From a virus, in IMG/VR virus record IMGVR_UViG_3300035698_021793, positions 1 through 26,633 of that record: a stretch of DNA of 26,633 nt. One strand, written 5' to 3'. The stretch's first letter is position 1. The number at the start of each line of letters is the position of its first letter. Under the pieces are notes generated by a model that was not told the origin of the DNA, did no database searches, and worked only from the letters and a program-made list of their open reading frames with translations. A program made the position numbers and the translations under genes. Below are positions 1 through 7,590 of the stretch, piece after piece.

Positions 1-26
1 ATTGCGTCGTGTGTTTCTTGTGACAT
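1..26 (-). CDS. 5' end of an unidentified gene, cut by the left edge
   Basis: Only the first eight codons and part of a ninth are inside the window; they read MSQETHDA. The start is supported by a strong purine-rich ribosome binding site (AAGGAAGGA on the minus strand, about positions 32-40) a few bases before the ATG, and by a promoter-like pair further upstream. It lies downstream of gp46 in the same direction, separated by about 90 bases, so it may have its own promoter. No function can be read from so few residues. Confidence 0.5.
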
Positions 27-77
27 ATTAGTCCTTCCTTTGTTGTTAGTACGATAACATTAATTAACGTTAGTGTT

Positions 78-107
78 ATTAAAGCACGTAAGATGTGGTT
101 TTGTCAA
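78..107 (-). promoter_or_regulatory. Candidate sigma70-type (early) promoter for the left-edge gene
   Basis: On the minus strand there is a perfect -35 box TTGACA (complement at 102-107), then 18 bases, then TTTAAT (complement at 78-83), a 4/6 match to TATAAT. The transcript would start near position 71, roughly 45 bases before the ATG at 26. An AT-rich imperfect dyad at 56-71 would overlap the transcription start. The -35 match and spacing are seen directly; use by a host RNA polymerase is inferred. Confidence 0.45.
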
Positions 108-115
108 CATAAAAA

Positions 116-1891
116 TTATACAATTATGTCAACATCATTGGCATAGTTGGTAAATCCATTTTCTTTTACCACTTTTAGCACGGAATTCACCCTGCTTACC
201 AATTCGTCCTTGTGTGAGATTAGAAAAATATTCTTCTGTTGTGTTCTACTCATGTCTTTCAACACAGCCATTGAACTTTCAACACCTGATATATCCATAC
301 CGGCATCGATTAATTCATCAATGAACAACAAGTTGATCTGTTGATAAAGACTTTCCCAAACATCTCTAAACGCCCAACTCAGGCTCAGGATTAGTCTGTT
401 TCTTTCACCCCTACTCAGATTATCAAAGTCCAGTTCTCTGCCCAGTTCTTCTATCTGCACAGATAGGTCACTTTGGAACACCACTGTGTGCGGCAGTTTA
501 ACCTTGCCTAGGAAGTATGCCAGACGCTGATTCAGATACGATAAATTTTGTTCTATGATCCTTGTTCTTATGAATGAATCTTTTGCAGTCAACAGCTTGT
601 ATAGGAACTCTTGGTGCCTGTGTAGATCTTCCATTTCGTTTGCTTTTTCGAAGTCGACTTTCTGTATCGCTTTGCTCTGCATTTCCTCTATCTGTTCTGC
701 ATACACATCATCTTTTTTCTCAGTTTGCTCTAGCTGACGTTTTAGATCCTGCAATGAACCTTTGTGATTGTATGCTTCGTCCATTGTGTCATAATATGTG
801 TCTGGTATGTTGCCCAGGTCACCTATTGCGTCCACGTCCTGTTGTATCTTTGTAAGGTCATTTGTAAGTTTCTCTGCGTATTCTTTTGATTCTGTTAATG
901 TTGTTTTAAGTTTTCCAACCAGGTGTTCGTGCTTGTCGTCATGCAGTTCCTGTTCACAAGTGGGACATTTGGCCGCTTCTGCAAATTCTAAATCTTTCTT
1001 TGTCTTTCCTACCGTGCTTTCTGCTTTGGCCAGCGAATCCTCATGATATGCTTTTTCTTTCTCTAGACTTCTCAATGCGGTCTGCAGTTCGTTGTGTTTG
1101 GACAGTCTCTTGTGTGCATCCAATTCTTTAGTGATGTCCACTTTGTCCAGTTCTGCTATTGCTTCTTTAAAACTTTTTATGTCTTCGTCTTTTTGACTTG
1201 CCCAGGCGGTGGACCTTATTTTTAAACTCTCGATTGACTCCTGTATCTTTTCATTTGACGCAACCCTGGCATCTATTTTTAATTTCTCTTCTGTTAACAA
1301 CTGTTTGGTTGCTTTCTGTTTCTCCTTCAAAAGATCTGCTTTTTGAGACAACAAAGTTATACCTAGCAACTGTTCGATGATCTCTCTTTGCTCTGCTTGT
1401 TTGGTTGATAAGAACGGTTGTGTGTATGTGTTTAATGCTATTATGTTTTTAAACATAGCATGGGTCATGCCCATTAACTTGTTGATCTCTGATTGTGTTT
1501 CACGATTCTCGCCCTGTGCTTCGTTGGATTCTAAGTTCTGTTCAATATCGTTTGCATAGAATTTGAATATCTGAGGTTTTCTTCCTCTTTCGATTGTGTA
1601 GGTGACCCCGTTCTTTATGAATTTGACACTTACAACCATGCCACGCTCGTTGGTCTTGTTAACGAGGTTATCTCTTCTGATGTTAGTCAGTGCTTCACCA
1701 AAGAACACATAAGATAGTGCATTGATGATTGTGGTCTTACCTGTACCATTTCTAGCACCTGCATCATCACCACCTAGGTCCATATTCTCACCAATAACCA
1801 ACACCAGGCTTTTGTTAGAGAAGTCAATAGCCTGGACCTGATTGCCCACGCTCATGAAGTTCTTGACTGTGATTTCTTTAATCGTTAGCAT
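116..1891 (-). CDS. 46: gp46-like recombination endonuclease subunit (Rad50/SbcC family ATPase)
   Basis: This is the large ATPase subunit that in T4 pairs with gp47 to process DNA ends for recombination-dependent replication. At 591 residues it is close to the family size (T4 gp46 is about 560). Visible parts in order: a Walker A loop at residues 45-54 (GARNGTGKTT, Lys52), long charged coiled-coil arms on both sides of a zinc-hook CPTC at 309-312, an ABC signature LSRGE at 492-496, a Walker B LLFIDE ending at Asp525-Glu526, and a switch histidine in LISHKDEL. The Walker A is preceded by an extra Gly/Asp-rich stretch (ENMDLGGDDA) compared with T4. The ribosome binding site is weak (GGAAA). The start overlaps the end of the 53-codon ORF by 14 bases, and gp47 lies just upstream, as expected for a heteromeric complex. 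Family assignment is very secure. Confidence 0.96.
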   Translation of the reverse strand: MLTIKEITVKNFMSVGNQVQAIDFSNKSLVLVIGENMDLGGDDAGARNGTGKTTIINALSYVFFGEALTNIRRDNLVNKTNERGMVVSVKFIKNGVTYTIERGRKPQIFKFYANDIEQNLESNEAQGENRETQSEINKLMGMTHAMFKNIIALNTYTQPFLSTKQAEQREIIEQLLGITLLSQKADLLKEKQKATKQLLTEEKLKIDARVASNEKIQESIESLKIRSTAWASQKDEDIKSFKEAIAELDKVDITKELDAHKRLSKHNELQTALRSLEKEKAYHEDSLAKAESTVGKTKKDLEFAEAAKCPTCEQELHDDKHEHLVGKLKTTLTESKEYAEKLTNDLTKIQQDVDAIGDLGNIPDTYYDTMDEAYNHKGSLQDLKRQLEQTEKKDDVYAEQIEEMQSKAIQKVDFEKANEMEDLHRHQEFLYKLLTAKDSFIRTRIIEQNLSYLNQRLAYFLGKVKLPHTVVFQSDLSVQIEELGRELDFDNLSRGERNRLILSLSWAFRDVWESLYQQINLLFIDELIDAGMDISGVESSMAVLKDMSRTQQKNIFLISHKDELVSRVNSVLKVVKENGFTNYANDVDIIV

Positions 1892-2039
1892 TTATTTTTT
1901 CCATTAGTTTACGCCATCTTTTATAACCAGTTATCCATACACTATGCGGTGTATCTTTGACCAATACAGGTGAATTCCAGATCTTTGTATGACCTTTCTT
2001 TAGAATATTCCAAAATTTCTTCTTACTAACTCGTGACAT
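1878..2039 (-). CDS. Small overlapping ORF between gp47 and gp46 (53 aa, unknown function)
   Basis: This 53-codon frame begins with ATG at 2039 inside the last codons of gp47 (14-base overlap) and ends with TAA at 1880 inside the first codons of gp46 (14-base overlap). It fills the space between them exactly. The product begins MSRVSKKKFWNILKKG and is rich in Lys, Arg and Trp (calculated basic), with no membrane segment or signal peptide. The symmetrical overlaps suggest a real, translationally coupled gene. T4 itself has small unnamed genes between 47 and 46. Against it: no clear ribosome binding site precedes the start, so it would depend on coupling. I do not recognise the family. Confidence 0.6.
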   Translation of the reverse strand: MSRVSKKKFWNILKKGHTKIWNSPVLVKDTPHSVWITGYKRWRKLMEKINAND

Positions 2040-3048
2040 CTAGATCGTTGTAAATTGCTGTTAATATGTTCTTGTCGTAGGTCTCGGAGTCAACACCCTG
2101 TAACTGTTTGATAACAATTTGATCCACACTGTCAAACTTCTGTACCTTTACGGTTGGCTGTTGTGCGTTGTCTACTTGTTCTGGTATCAGTTGTAGTTCT
2201 CTTAATTGATATTTGTCAATGAAGGTTTCTCTGACAAAGTTTGCTTCTTCGTAGCTTATCTTTATGTCCAGCGTGACTCTCACATACATCTTTGGTTTTA
2301 AGTATTTCTCTGGTTCTGCCAACAACTCACTTATTTTTATCGTGATATATCTTGGCATATCTGGCCAATTTATATACTTGGGCTCACCACCCCACTCTAA
2401 TATCATCATTCCTCTGTCGTCGTCCCAGGCATCTGCGTAGTTGTGGGGAAACGCATTACCCATGTATGTGATGTTCTTCATGTTCTGTCTCTTGTGGAAG
2501 TGTCCTGAGAACACCTTACCGCATCCTGCGAAATGATCCGCTTGTATGGTACCAACGTCTGGCATCTCCACCATGGCATTCATTTTGAAGTACGGAAGTT
2601 CAAAGTGTCCAAACACGTACTTCTGTTTCATCTTTTCAATTTTTTTGTATTCGTCTTCTACGATCCACGGGATAATTGCCACGTCATCTTCTACCAGCCA
2701 TTGGTTGACGATGTGTATGTTTGGAATGTTCCTGATGTATTCCATGGAATTGATCTCTCTTTTCTCCCTGTAATACAGATCGTGGTTGCCCATGATGACA
2801 TAGACCTTCTCGAATGCCGCACCCAGTCGTTCCATGTTGGACACTGTGTAGTTCATTGTGCTAACATTGGTCGCTGATCTGTGATGGTGCCAGTCGCCTA
2901 GGAATATACAGGTCTCACAGCCTTCGGCCTTGGCCTGTTCTATGAACCATCTTACAAAATCTTCACAGTCGTCATTGTGTATCCTGGAGTTGCCCTTCAA
3001 CCCAAAGTGTATGTCCGTGAAACATGCGACTTTCTTAAAAAATGCCAT
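2026..3048 (-). CDS. 47: gp47-like recombination endonuclease subunit (Mre11/SbcD family nuclease)
   Basis: This is the calcineurin-type metallophosphoesterase partner of gp46. The 340-residue length matches T4 gp47. All the metal-binding motifs of the family are present in order: DIH (Asp12, His14), GDWH (Asp52, His54), GNHD (Asn88-His89-Asp90), a GHFE histidine at 148, and GHFH (His183, His185). The C-terminal 130 residues would form the capping and partner-binding region. It starts three bases after the end of the gp55-like gene, with only a weak purine stretch before it, so it is probably co-transcribed and coupled. With gp46 it should form the end-processing complex used for recombination-primed replication in the cytoplasm. 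Confidence 0.96.
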   Translation of the reverse strand: MAFFKKVACFTDIHFGLKGNSRIHNDDCEDFVRWFIEQAKAEGCETCIFLGDWHHHRSATNVSTMNYTVSNMERLGAAFEKVYVIMGNHDLYYREKREINSMEYIRNIPNIHIVNQWLVEDDVAIIPWIVEDEYKKIEKMKQKYVFGHFELPYFKMNAMVEMPDVGTIQADHFAGCGKVFSGHFHKRQNMKNITYMGNAFPHNYADAWDDDRGMMILEWGGEPKYINWPDMPRYITIKISELLAEPEKYLKPKMYVRVTLDIKISYEEANFVRETFIDKYQLRELQLIPEQVDNAQQPTVKVQKFDSVDQIVIKQLQGVDSETYDKNILTAIYNDLDVTS

Positions 3049-3051
3049 GTG

Positions 3052-4038
3052 TTACCATTTCTTCTTCACGGTTGGTTTATGATTGGTCATGTCTATCTTG
3101 TTCTTGAACTTGATGTCTCCAAAGTCGTCCTTGAGATTAAGTTTGCCCTTCTTCTTTAATTTCTTGTTCAGTTTTGCTAGACCGGTCTTGTTGACCTCGT
3201 GTACATCTCCGTGTGCTGTTTCCATCATCTTCTTATATGAGGGTGCGTTAGTGGAATTCTCATTCTGCCTTGTGAAACTGGGCATCATGCTGTTGTACTC
3301 CAACAGGTCGTCCCTGATGGCTTGATTTTTCTTTTCAATGTTCAATATTCTAGTAAATGAGTTTGTGATGGCCGCGGTGTAGTATGCGAACGGATTGTCT
3401 GACTTCGATTCATCAAACTGCAATCCTATCTGACTCAGTTGCATCAGTGCCTGTGATTGCATCTCGTCATTGTAGGTGTAGCCCCTCCAGTTTGATCTGG
3501 TCCCGTATCTCTCACACAGCTTCATGTACATCATTGCAAGAGTGTTGGTCATCTTGCCATGGTCACATGAGAAGTGTCCGTTGTCCATGCCGCCTATCCA
3601 GTGTGATTTTCCTACGCACTGTGGTTTATTTTTTTCGTCAAGCCTGTAGTGTTGGAATGGTGGGAAGTTTACTTTTGCATGGTGATCTGATGTCTGCTTG
3701 GGATTCTTCTTCCTCTCGCTGTCCAGTGGCACATGATCAAACATCATAACCCTGAACACAAGATCCGTTTTCTCTATCTTCCTGGGTGATACTGTGTAGT
3801 CCACTAATTTAATCTTCTTCAGTCCCGACTCCTTAGCCGCCTCCCAGGCCTCTTGGGTCAGTCTTTTGGCCTTGGCCTTTCTGGCCATCGCTACTGCATT
3901 GGCATTGATCTTCTTTAGATTGGGCACTATCAGGTCAAAATGTGCGTCTTCGACAGCAACATATGAACAGTAGGTGTTCTTGCTGGCATGTATCTGTGCT
4001 AGTAGATCACGGTTGTTTAGGTACTTTACTCTCTTCAT
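3052..4038 (-). CDS. 55: gp55-like sigma factor for late transcription, with a large internal insertion
   Basis: Residues 5-16 (KYLNNRDLLAQI) resemble the T4 gp55 N-terminus. Residues 175-250 resemble its sigma region 2 core (RGYTYNDEMQSQ, then FDESKSDNPFAYYTAAITNS, then an Arg/Lys-rich segment), the part that binds the beta' clamp helices and melts the -10 TATAAATA box. At 328 residues it is much longer than T4 gp55 (185). Most of the extra length lies between these parts (residues about 27-165), and there is a Lys-rich C-terminal tail (260-328). The insertion holds Cys141, His146, His155, Cys158 and His160, which could bind metal. The T4 C-terminal clamp-binding motif (SLDFL-type) is not seen; the protein ends in VKKKW. 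The start has a good GGAGA site at 4042-4046. It is first in the leftward operon and faces a late promoter across the spacer. Confidence 0.85.
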   Translation of the reverse strand: MKRVKYLNNRDLLAQIHASKNTYCSYVAVEDAHFDLIVPNLKKINANAVAMARKAKAKRLTQEAWEAAKESGLKKIKLVDYTVSPRKIEKTDLVFRVMMFDHVPLDSERKKNPKQTSDHHAKVNFPPFQHYRLDEKNKPQCVGKSHWIGGMDNGHFSCDHGKMTNTLAMMYMKLCERYGTRSNWRGYTYNDEMQSQALMQLSQIGLQFDESKSDNPFAYYTAAITNSFTRILNIEKKNQAIRDDLLEYNSMMPSFTRQNENSTNAPSYKKMMETAHGDVHEVNKTGLAKLNKKLKKKGKLNLKDDFGDIKFKNKIDMTNHKPTVKKKW

Positions 4039-4041
4039 GAT

Positions 4042-4046
4042 TCTCC
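4042..4046 (-). promoter_or_regulatory. Ribosome binding site of the gp55-like gene
   Basis: The minus strand reads GGAGAATC directly before the ATG at 4038, a near-consensus Shine-Dalgarno at close spacing. It fixes the start at the conserved MKRVKYLNN end rather than at an internal Met. Confidence 0.7.
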
Positions 4047-4072
4047 AATTATGTTAATGTAAAATGACCACA

Positions 4073-4084
4073 AACAGGTCTGTT
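4073..4084. repeat. Short perfect dyad AACAG-GT-CTGTT
   Basis: Two 5-base arms are separated by two bases, followed by a partial repeat (GATCTGT). It lies about 35 bases upstream of the leftward ATG and about 45 bases before the rightward late box. It is too short and loop-poor for a terminator; an operator-type site is possible but unproven. Confidence 0.3.
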
Positions 4085-4127
4085 GATCTGTGTCGTATGG
4101 GTAATTAAGTGTGCCTAAAATAATGCC

Positions 4128-4135
4128 TATAAATA
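4128..4135 (+). promoter_or_regulatory. T4-type late promoter (TATAAATA) for the baseplate operon
   Basis: This is an exact match to the T4 late promoter -10 box, TATAAATA, on the plus strand 45 bases before the first structural ATG. T4 late promoters have no -35 box and are read by gp55 as sigma. The transcript should start around 4141, giving a leader of about 40 bases that contains the AAGGGAAAG ribosome binding site. The presence of a gp55-like gene next door supports this reading. Confidence 0.8.
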
Positions 4136-4180
4136 TAGTTTAAGTATACATAATTTTACAAGGGAAAGCAACCGTTAAAA

Positions 4181-5011
4181 ATGGCAATAGATACATTTGG
4201 AAAAATAGTCAAGAATGTGGGCACGGGCATATTCAACAGGACGTTGGGTAGACTGTTCGGTTCCGGTATTTCAGGCAACAGCAATCAAATAAAGAGGGCA
4301 ACTGCCCGTTGGAGCGGCAGGGCTGACAACGAAGACTGGCGTGTGAAACTGACAGTGCCAGATGGTCCGTTGACCGGTTTCTTTGATTTTGACTCTAACC
4401 CACTGATGCAACCCTTAGCAGGTATGAACGGCATATTCTGGCCCTTGACACCATCCATGGTGATACAGCACTCGGCCAACTACAATGCCATGGACATGAC
4501 ACACAGCAACTTCCCACACCAGGCGTACCAGAATTCACAGGTGGACTCACTGAACATTATTGGAGAATATCCTGTACAGAACCAGGATGATGCCAAGCAC
4601 TGGGTAGCAACGGTCAACTTCCTGAGGACGGCGACCAAGATGTTCTTTGGCCAGGACGATGGTACAGGATTGAAAGGAAATCCACCACCGATACTGCACC
4701 TGTCAGGCTACGGAGATCACATGTTCCAGAAAGTACCTGTGGTGCTGAACTCTTTCAACGTTGAGCTTAGGGCAGGCATAGACTACATCTCTACTAGACA
4801 GAATGAATCAGGTTACAAAACTGCCAGAACGAGGGAACGTATGGGATTACCGGAATTAGAAAAAAACCAAACATGGGCGCCAACACTGTCAAACATATCA
4901 GTGCTGGTGACACCAATCTACTCTAGAGAAAGTATTAAAAACTTCTCCATGAAGAAGTTCGTGCGTGGCGAGTTGAACGGACAGGGTGACAACGAGGTAG
5001 GGTTCATCTAA
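4181..5011 (+). CDS. Baseplate tail-tube cap/initiator protein, gp48/gp54-like
   Basis: This 276-residue protein heads the baseplate operon and immediately precedes gp53. It has no signal peptide or membrane segment. The central part (about 85-215) has the alternating strands of tail-tube-like folds: a stretch around residues 90-130 (VIQHSANYNAMD, LNIIGEYPVQNQDDA), a helix with ATVNFLRTATKMFFG, then PPILHLSGYGDHMFQKVPVVL and a strand ending in DYIST. A YPVQN-type strand, an FLRTATKMFFG-type helix and a PPILHLSGYG-type strand are what I associate with the gp48/gp54 class that joins baseplate to tube. It is shorter than T4 gp48 (364) and gp54 (320), and which of the two it equals cannot be decided here. 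Its end overlaps the gp53 start as TAATG. Confidence 0.7.
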   Translation: MAIDTFGKIVKNVGTGIFNRTLGRLFGSGISGNSNQIKRATARWSGRADNEDWRVKLTVPDGPLTGFFDFDSNPLMQPLAGMNGIFWPLTPSMVIQHSANYNAMDMTHSNFPHQAYQNSQVDSLNIIGEYPVQNQDDAKHWVATVNFLRTATKMFFGQDDGTGLKGNPPPILHLSGYGDHMFQKVPVVLNSFNVELRAGIDYISTRQNESGYKTARTRERMGLPELEKNQTWAPTLSNISVLVTPIYSRESIKNFSMKKFVRGELNGQGDNEVGFI

Positions 5012-5310
5012 TGGCTGACTATTCAAACACATCACCATACGCAGACACAGGAGAGACAAGAAACTACCTTGACATACTTAATCCTAGGACGCTGACCGCG
5101 GAACAGGACGACCAGAGCTACACGATTGAAAGAACTTATGCAGACAGACCAGACCTACTGGCCTATGATCTATATGGTTCACCGAGACTGTGGTGGGTTT
5201 TCGCACAGCGTAATCCAGATGCAATAGAGGATCCAATATACGATTTCAAACCAGGCGTGACAATACAGTTGCCCAAGAAGGAAAATCTTCTCAAAGACCT
5301 GGGGATATAA
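5011..5310 (+). CDS. 53: gp53-like baseplate wedge protein
   Basis: This is a short 99-residue protein with the gp53 family signature in its second half: RPDLLAYDLYGSPRLWWVFA, followed by RNPDAIEDPIYDFKPGV and a strand with IQLP. This LysM-like unit (an aromatic YGxxxLWW core, then a PG turn) is diagnostic. The T4 protein is longer (196 residues), so this is the minimal form. In T4, gp53 joins wedge to hub during baseplate assembly. A Shine-Dalgarno-like GAGGTAGGG lies inside the upstream gene's end. The ATG overlaps the previous stop by one base, and only three bases separate its stop from the next start. Confidence 0.9.
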   Translation: MADYSNTSPYADTGETRNYLDILNPRTLTAEQDDQSYTIERTYADRPDLLAYDLYGSPRLWWVFAQRNPDAIEDPIYDFKPGVTIQLPKKENLLKDLGI

Positions 5311-5313
5311 TCC

Positions 5314-7590
5314 ATGGCACCAAATTTAAAAGCAACGGCTATAGAATCGTTCAGCATACACGATAAGAAGACGGTTGACTCAAAAACATTCGTACACACG
5401 GTTAACGATCCCAATCAACTGAACCAGTTTGCATCTTACACACCTCTGTTCACACTGTCGGCACTGAGCCAGGCAGACCTGGAAAATACCAAGACACTGT
5501 TGAACAGCAAACCACACGACATCATAATCAAGAGCGGAGGTATAGCGGACGGCAACCTTTCGAGCCACAACGAGTCATCGCAAAATGCCCGGGAGAGAGG
5601 TAGAGATCCCAACAACGACTTCAACAAAACATTAGAGCAAAATACTAGGATGGCCGCAACGTTGGGCAAAAGTTCAAGGACTTTTAAGAGGGATAGAGAT
5701 TTGTACTTCACGGATGTGACAATGAATGCCATACCGGGACTCAACGAGAAGAGGAGATTGACATCGGTGACACAGATAAAGATGACCATAGTGGAGCCAG
5801 CTGGCATCAGCCTGTTCGAGAGAATGAGGGCGGCCGCGGCCAACAACGACTATCTTGATCATCTAGATGCACCGTACCTGTTGACGGTGGAGTTCACGGG
5901 TTTCGACGAGCACGGAAAGTTAGCGCCGGCCGAAGAGAGAAAGCACATGAAGAGACTGATACCTGTAAAAATGACCGACGTGCAAGTGGAAGTGAACAAC
6001 GCAGGATCGGTATACACAGCAACGGCCATACCCTATAACGAATTCGCATACGTGGACAGATTTAACTGGCCCAGGACATCAGGAACACTATACTCTAGAG
6101 ACCAGAAATTGAACACGGTGGTCAAGACACTAGAACAAATACTGAACGACCAGAATAAAGAAGAAATGGTGTCAGCGGGTGTCAGCGTACCAGACCAGTA
6201 CGAGATCTACATAGACGAGTCCTTCAATCCTAAAGGAGTCACAATTGGAAAAGATTTTTTCAATCAGAATGCGATGGCATCACAGGCAGTGGACACCGGA
6301 GATGCAGTCATAGATTTCATGAGGATCAGTTCCTCAACAGCGATAACAAAGATACTGGAAGAAATGATGAAAGCGGACGAGAGATTCTCGGACATCACTT
6401 TTACTGAATGGAAAAGCAAAGTGGCAACGACACTGGCATCGGTACAGCAGTCAGGTGGAGAAAAAGCCGTGTTTGACACCAGCGGTGGATATGACAAGAG
6501 CAAAAGCAATCCCGACATGTATTTCAAATACTTCAGGATCAGGTCCACAGTGATTCCGATGAAAGGAGCGTTTGATCACAAGAGACAGACCAACGCCAAG
6601 AAGATCAAGTTTGTGGTGGAACCATATATGATACATGCCTACTCTCTGGCCATACCCGGCGTCAGCACAGGACAGAATTTTAAAAATTTCGTGTACAAGA
6701 CCTACAACTACATATTCACAGGGGAGAACACTGATGTTCTTGATCTCAACATAAACTACAGGGTGGCATACTTCCAGAGCAGACTCAAGGATGTGGACGG
6801 CGATAGCGGAAGAAAGAACAAATCAGCGAAAACAGAAAATGAAAAGAATAAAGGCATAACAAACCCTGTTGACGTTGAGGATCAAAGTTTCTTGTTGAAA
6901 AACAATCCCAGTCTCGTAAAATCTTCTGGGACTAATAAGACGGGAGGAGGCTTCACATTCATTGATCAGTTCCTAGACGAGTTGACACACCCATTGGCGG
7001 ACATGGTTAACATCAGGATGGAGATTCTGGGTGATCCGGCGTGGTTGGGACAGTCACAGTTCATCCCGGCAAATCCCGAACAAACAGAGGAAGGAACAAG
7101 CAGGGACAAGGACATAGCATTTTGGAGAGGAAACAAAGAGGCAATATGGGATTCAAAAAGAAAATGTTACAATGCAGACCTGGCAGAACCTATCATACTT
7201 TTGAATTTCAAGATGCCAACTGACGTAGACGACAAGCGTGGTGTATATGAGATGCAATCAGAACAACAAGCACAGTTCAGTGGACTGTACAGGGTCATTC
7301 AGGTGGAACACAACTTCAACAACGGCAGATACACTAATGTCTTGCAACTTACCAGATTCAACAACCAGGGTGTGTACATATCATCTCCGATGGACGAGTA
7401 TGTAGTCGTAAACAACAACTCGGGTGGAGGTACTGTGTTCAACAAAACAGAATACAATGCGTTCCTAGAAACTGAGGGCGGTAACCTATCTGAAGTAATT
7501 AACATAGGAAAGAAGGTTAACGACCTTGTTGGTAAAGTTACAAAAACCATAAAAAGCAGGGTCAAAAGTATAGCAAGGGGTTTTTACTAA
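5314..7590 (+). CDS. Candidate baseplate hub protein (gp27-position), 758 aa
   Basis: This large soluble protein lies directly before the gp5-like spike gene, the position expected for the gp27-type hub that forms the socket for gp5. Visible parts: an N-terminal region with SYTPLFTLSALSQ (about 41-53), then DLYFTDVTMNA and a TIVEPAGISLFERM segment followed by APYLLTVEFTGFDEHGK (about 130-205), typical of hub beta domains. Late in the protein come VNIRMEILGDPAWLG (about 560-575) and FSGLYRVIQVEHNFNNGRYT (about 650-670), which match the usual end of LysM-like hub domains (a G-Y-V-x-H strand before a T-x-L-x-R strand). It is about twice the size of T4 gp27 (391). GGGGA at 5301-5305 gives the ribosome binding site. 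Hub role is inferred from position and these motifs; direct homology to gp27 is not shown. Confidence 0.6.
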   Translation: MAPNLKATAIESFSIHDKKTVDSKTFVHTVNDPNQLNQFASYTPLFTLSALSQADLENTKTLLNSKPHDIIIKSGGIADGNLSSHNESSQNARERGRDPNNDFNKTLEQNTRMAATLGKSSRTFKRDRDLYFTDVTMNAIPGLNEKRRLTSVTQIKMTIVEPAGISLFERMRAAAANNDYLDHLDAPYLLTVEFTGFDEHGKLAPAEERKHMKRLIPVKMTDVQVEVNNAGSVYTATAIPYNEFAYVDRFNWPRTSGTLYSRDQKLNTVVKTLEQILNDQNKEEMVSAGVSVPDQYEIYIDESFNPKGVTIGKDFFNQNAMASQAVDTGDAVIDFMRISSSTAITKILEEMMKADERFSDITFTEWKSKVATTLASVQQSGGEKAVFDTSGGYDKSKSNPDMYFKYFRIRSTVIPMKGAFDHKRQTNAKKIKFVVEPYMIHAYSLAIPGVSTGQNFKNFVYKTYNYIFTGENTDVLDLNINYRVAYFQSRLKDVDGDSGRKNKSAKTENEKNKGITNPVDVEDQSFLLKNNPSLVKSSGTNKTGGGFTFIDQFLDELTHPLADMVNIRMEILGDPAWLGQSQFIPANPEQTEEGTSRDKDIAFWRGNKEAIWDSKRKCYNADLAEPIILLNFKMPTDVDDKRGVYEMQSEQQAQFSGLYRVIQVEHNFNNGRYTNVLQLTRFNNQGVYISSPMDEYVVVNNNSGGGTVFNKTEYNAFLETEGGNLSEVINIGKKVNDLVGKVTKTIKSRVKSIARGFY

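Larger units (their letters stand above)
4039..4180. other. Divergent intergenic spacer between replication/transcription and structural blocks
   Basis: This is the only point where transcription direction changes. It holds the gp55 ribosome binding site, a 12-base dyad (4073-4084), a rightward late promoter box (4128-4135) and the ribosome binding site of the first structural gene (AAGGGAAAG at 4160-4168). No convincing -35/-10 pair for the leftward gp55 gene could be picked, so the promoter of the left operon is unresolved. No coding frame is visible in it. Confidence 0.7.

Noticed and set aside
574-1380. Several plus-strand frames of 60-93 codons in the gp46 region
   Set aside because: They lie antisense to gp46, whose motifs are complete over the same bases, and are Cys/Ser/Leu-rich without a ribosome binding site.
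4073-4084. Rho-independent terminator in the divergent spacer
   Set aside because: The dyad has 5-base arms, a 2-base loop and no T-run, and it lies upstream of both genes rather than after one.
5436-5846. 136-codon minus-strand frame inside the hub candidate
   Set aside because: Antisense to a large protein-coding frame. Its hydrophobic look comes from reading Ser/Thr/Asn codons backward.
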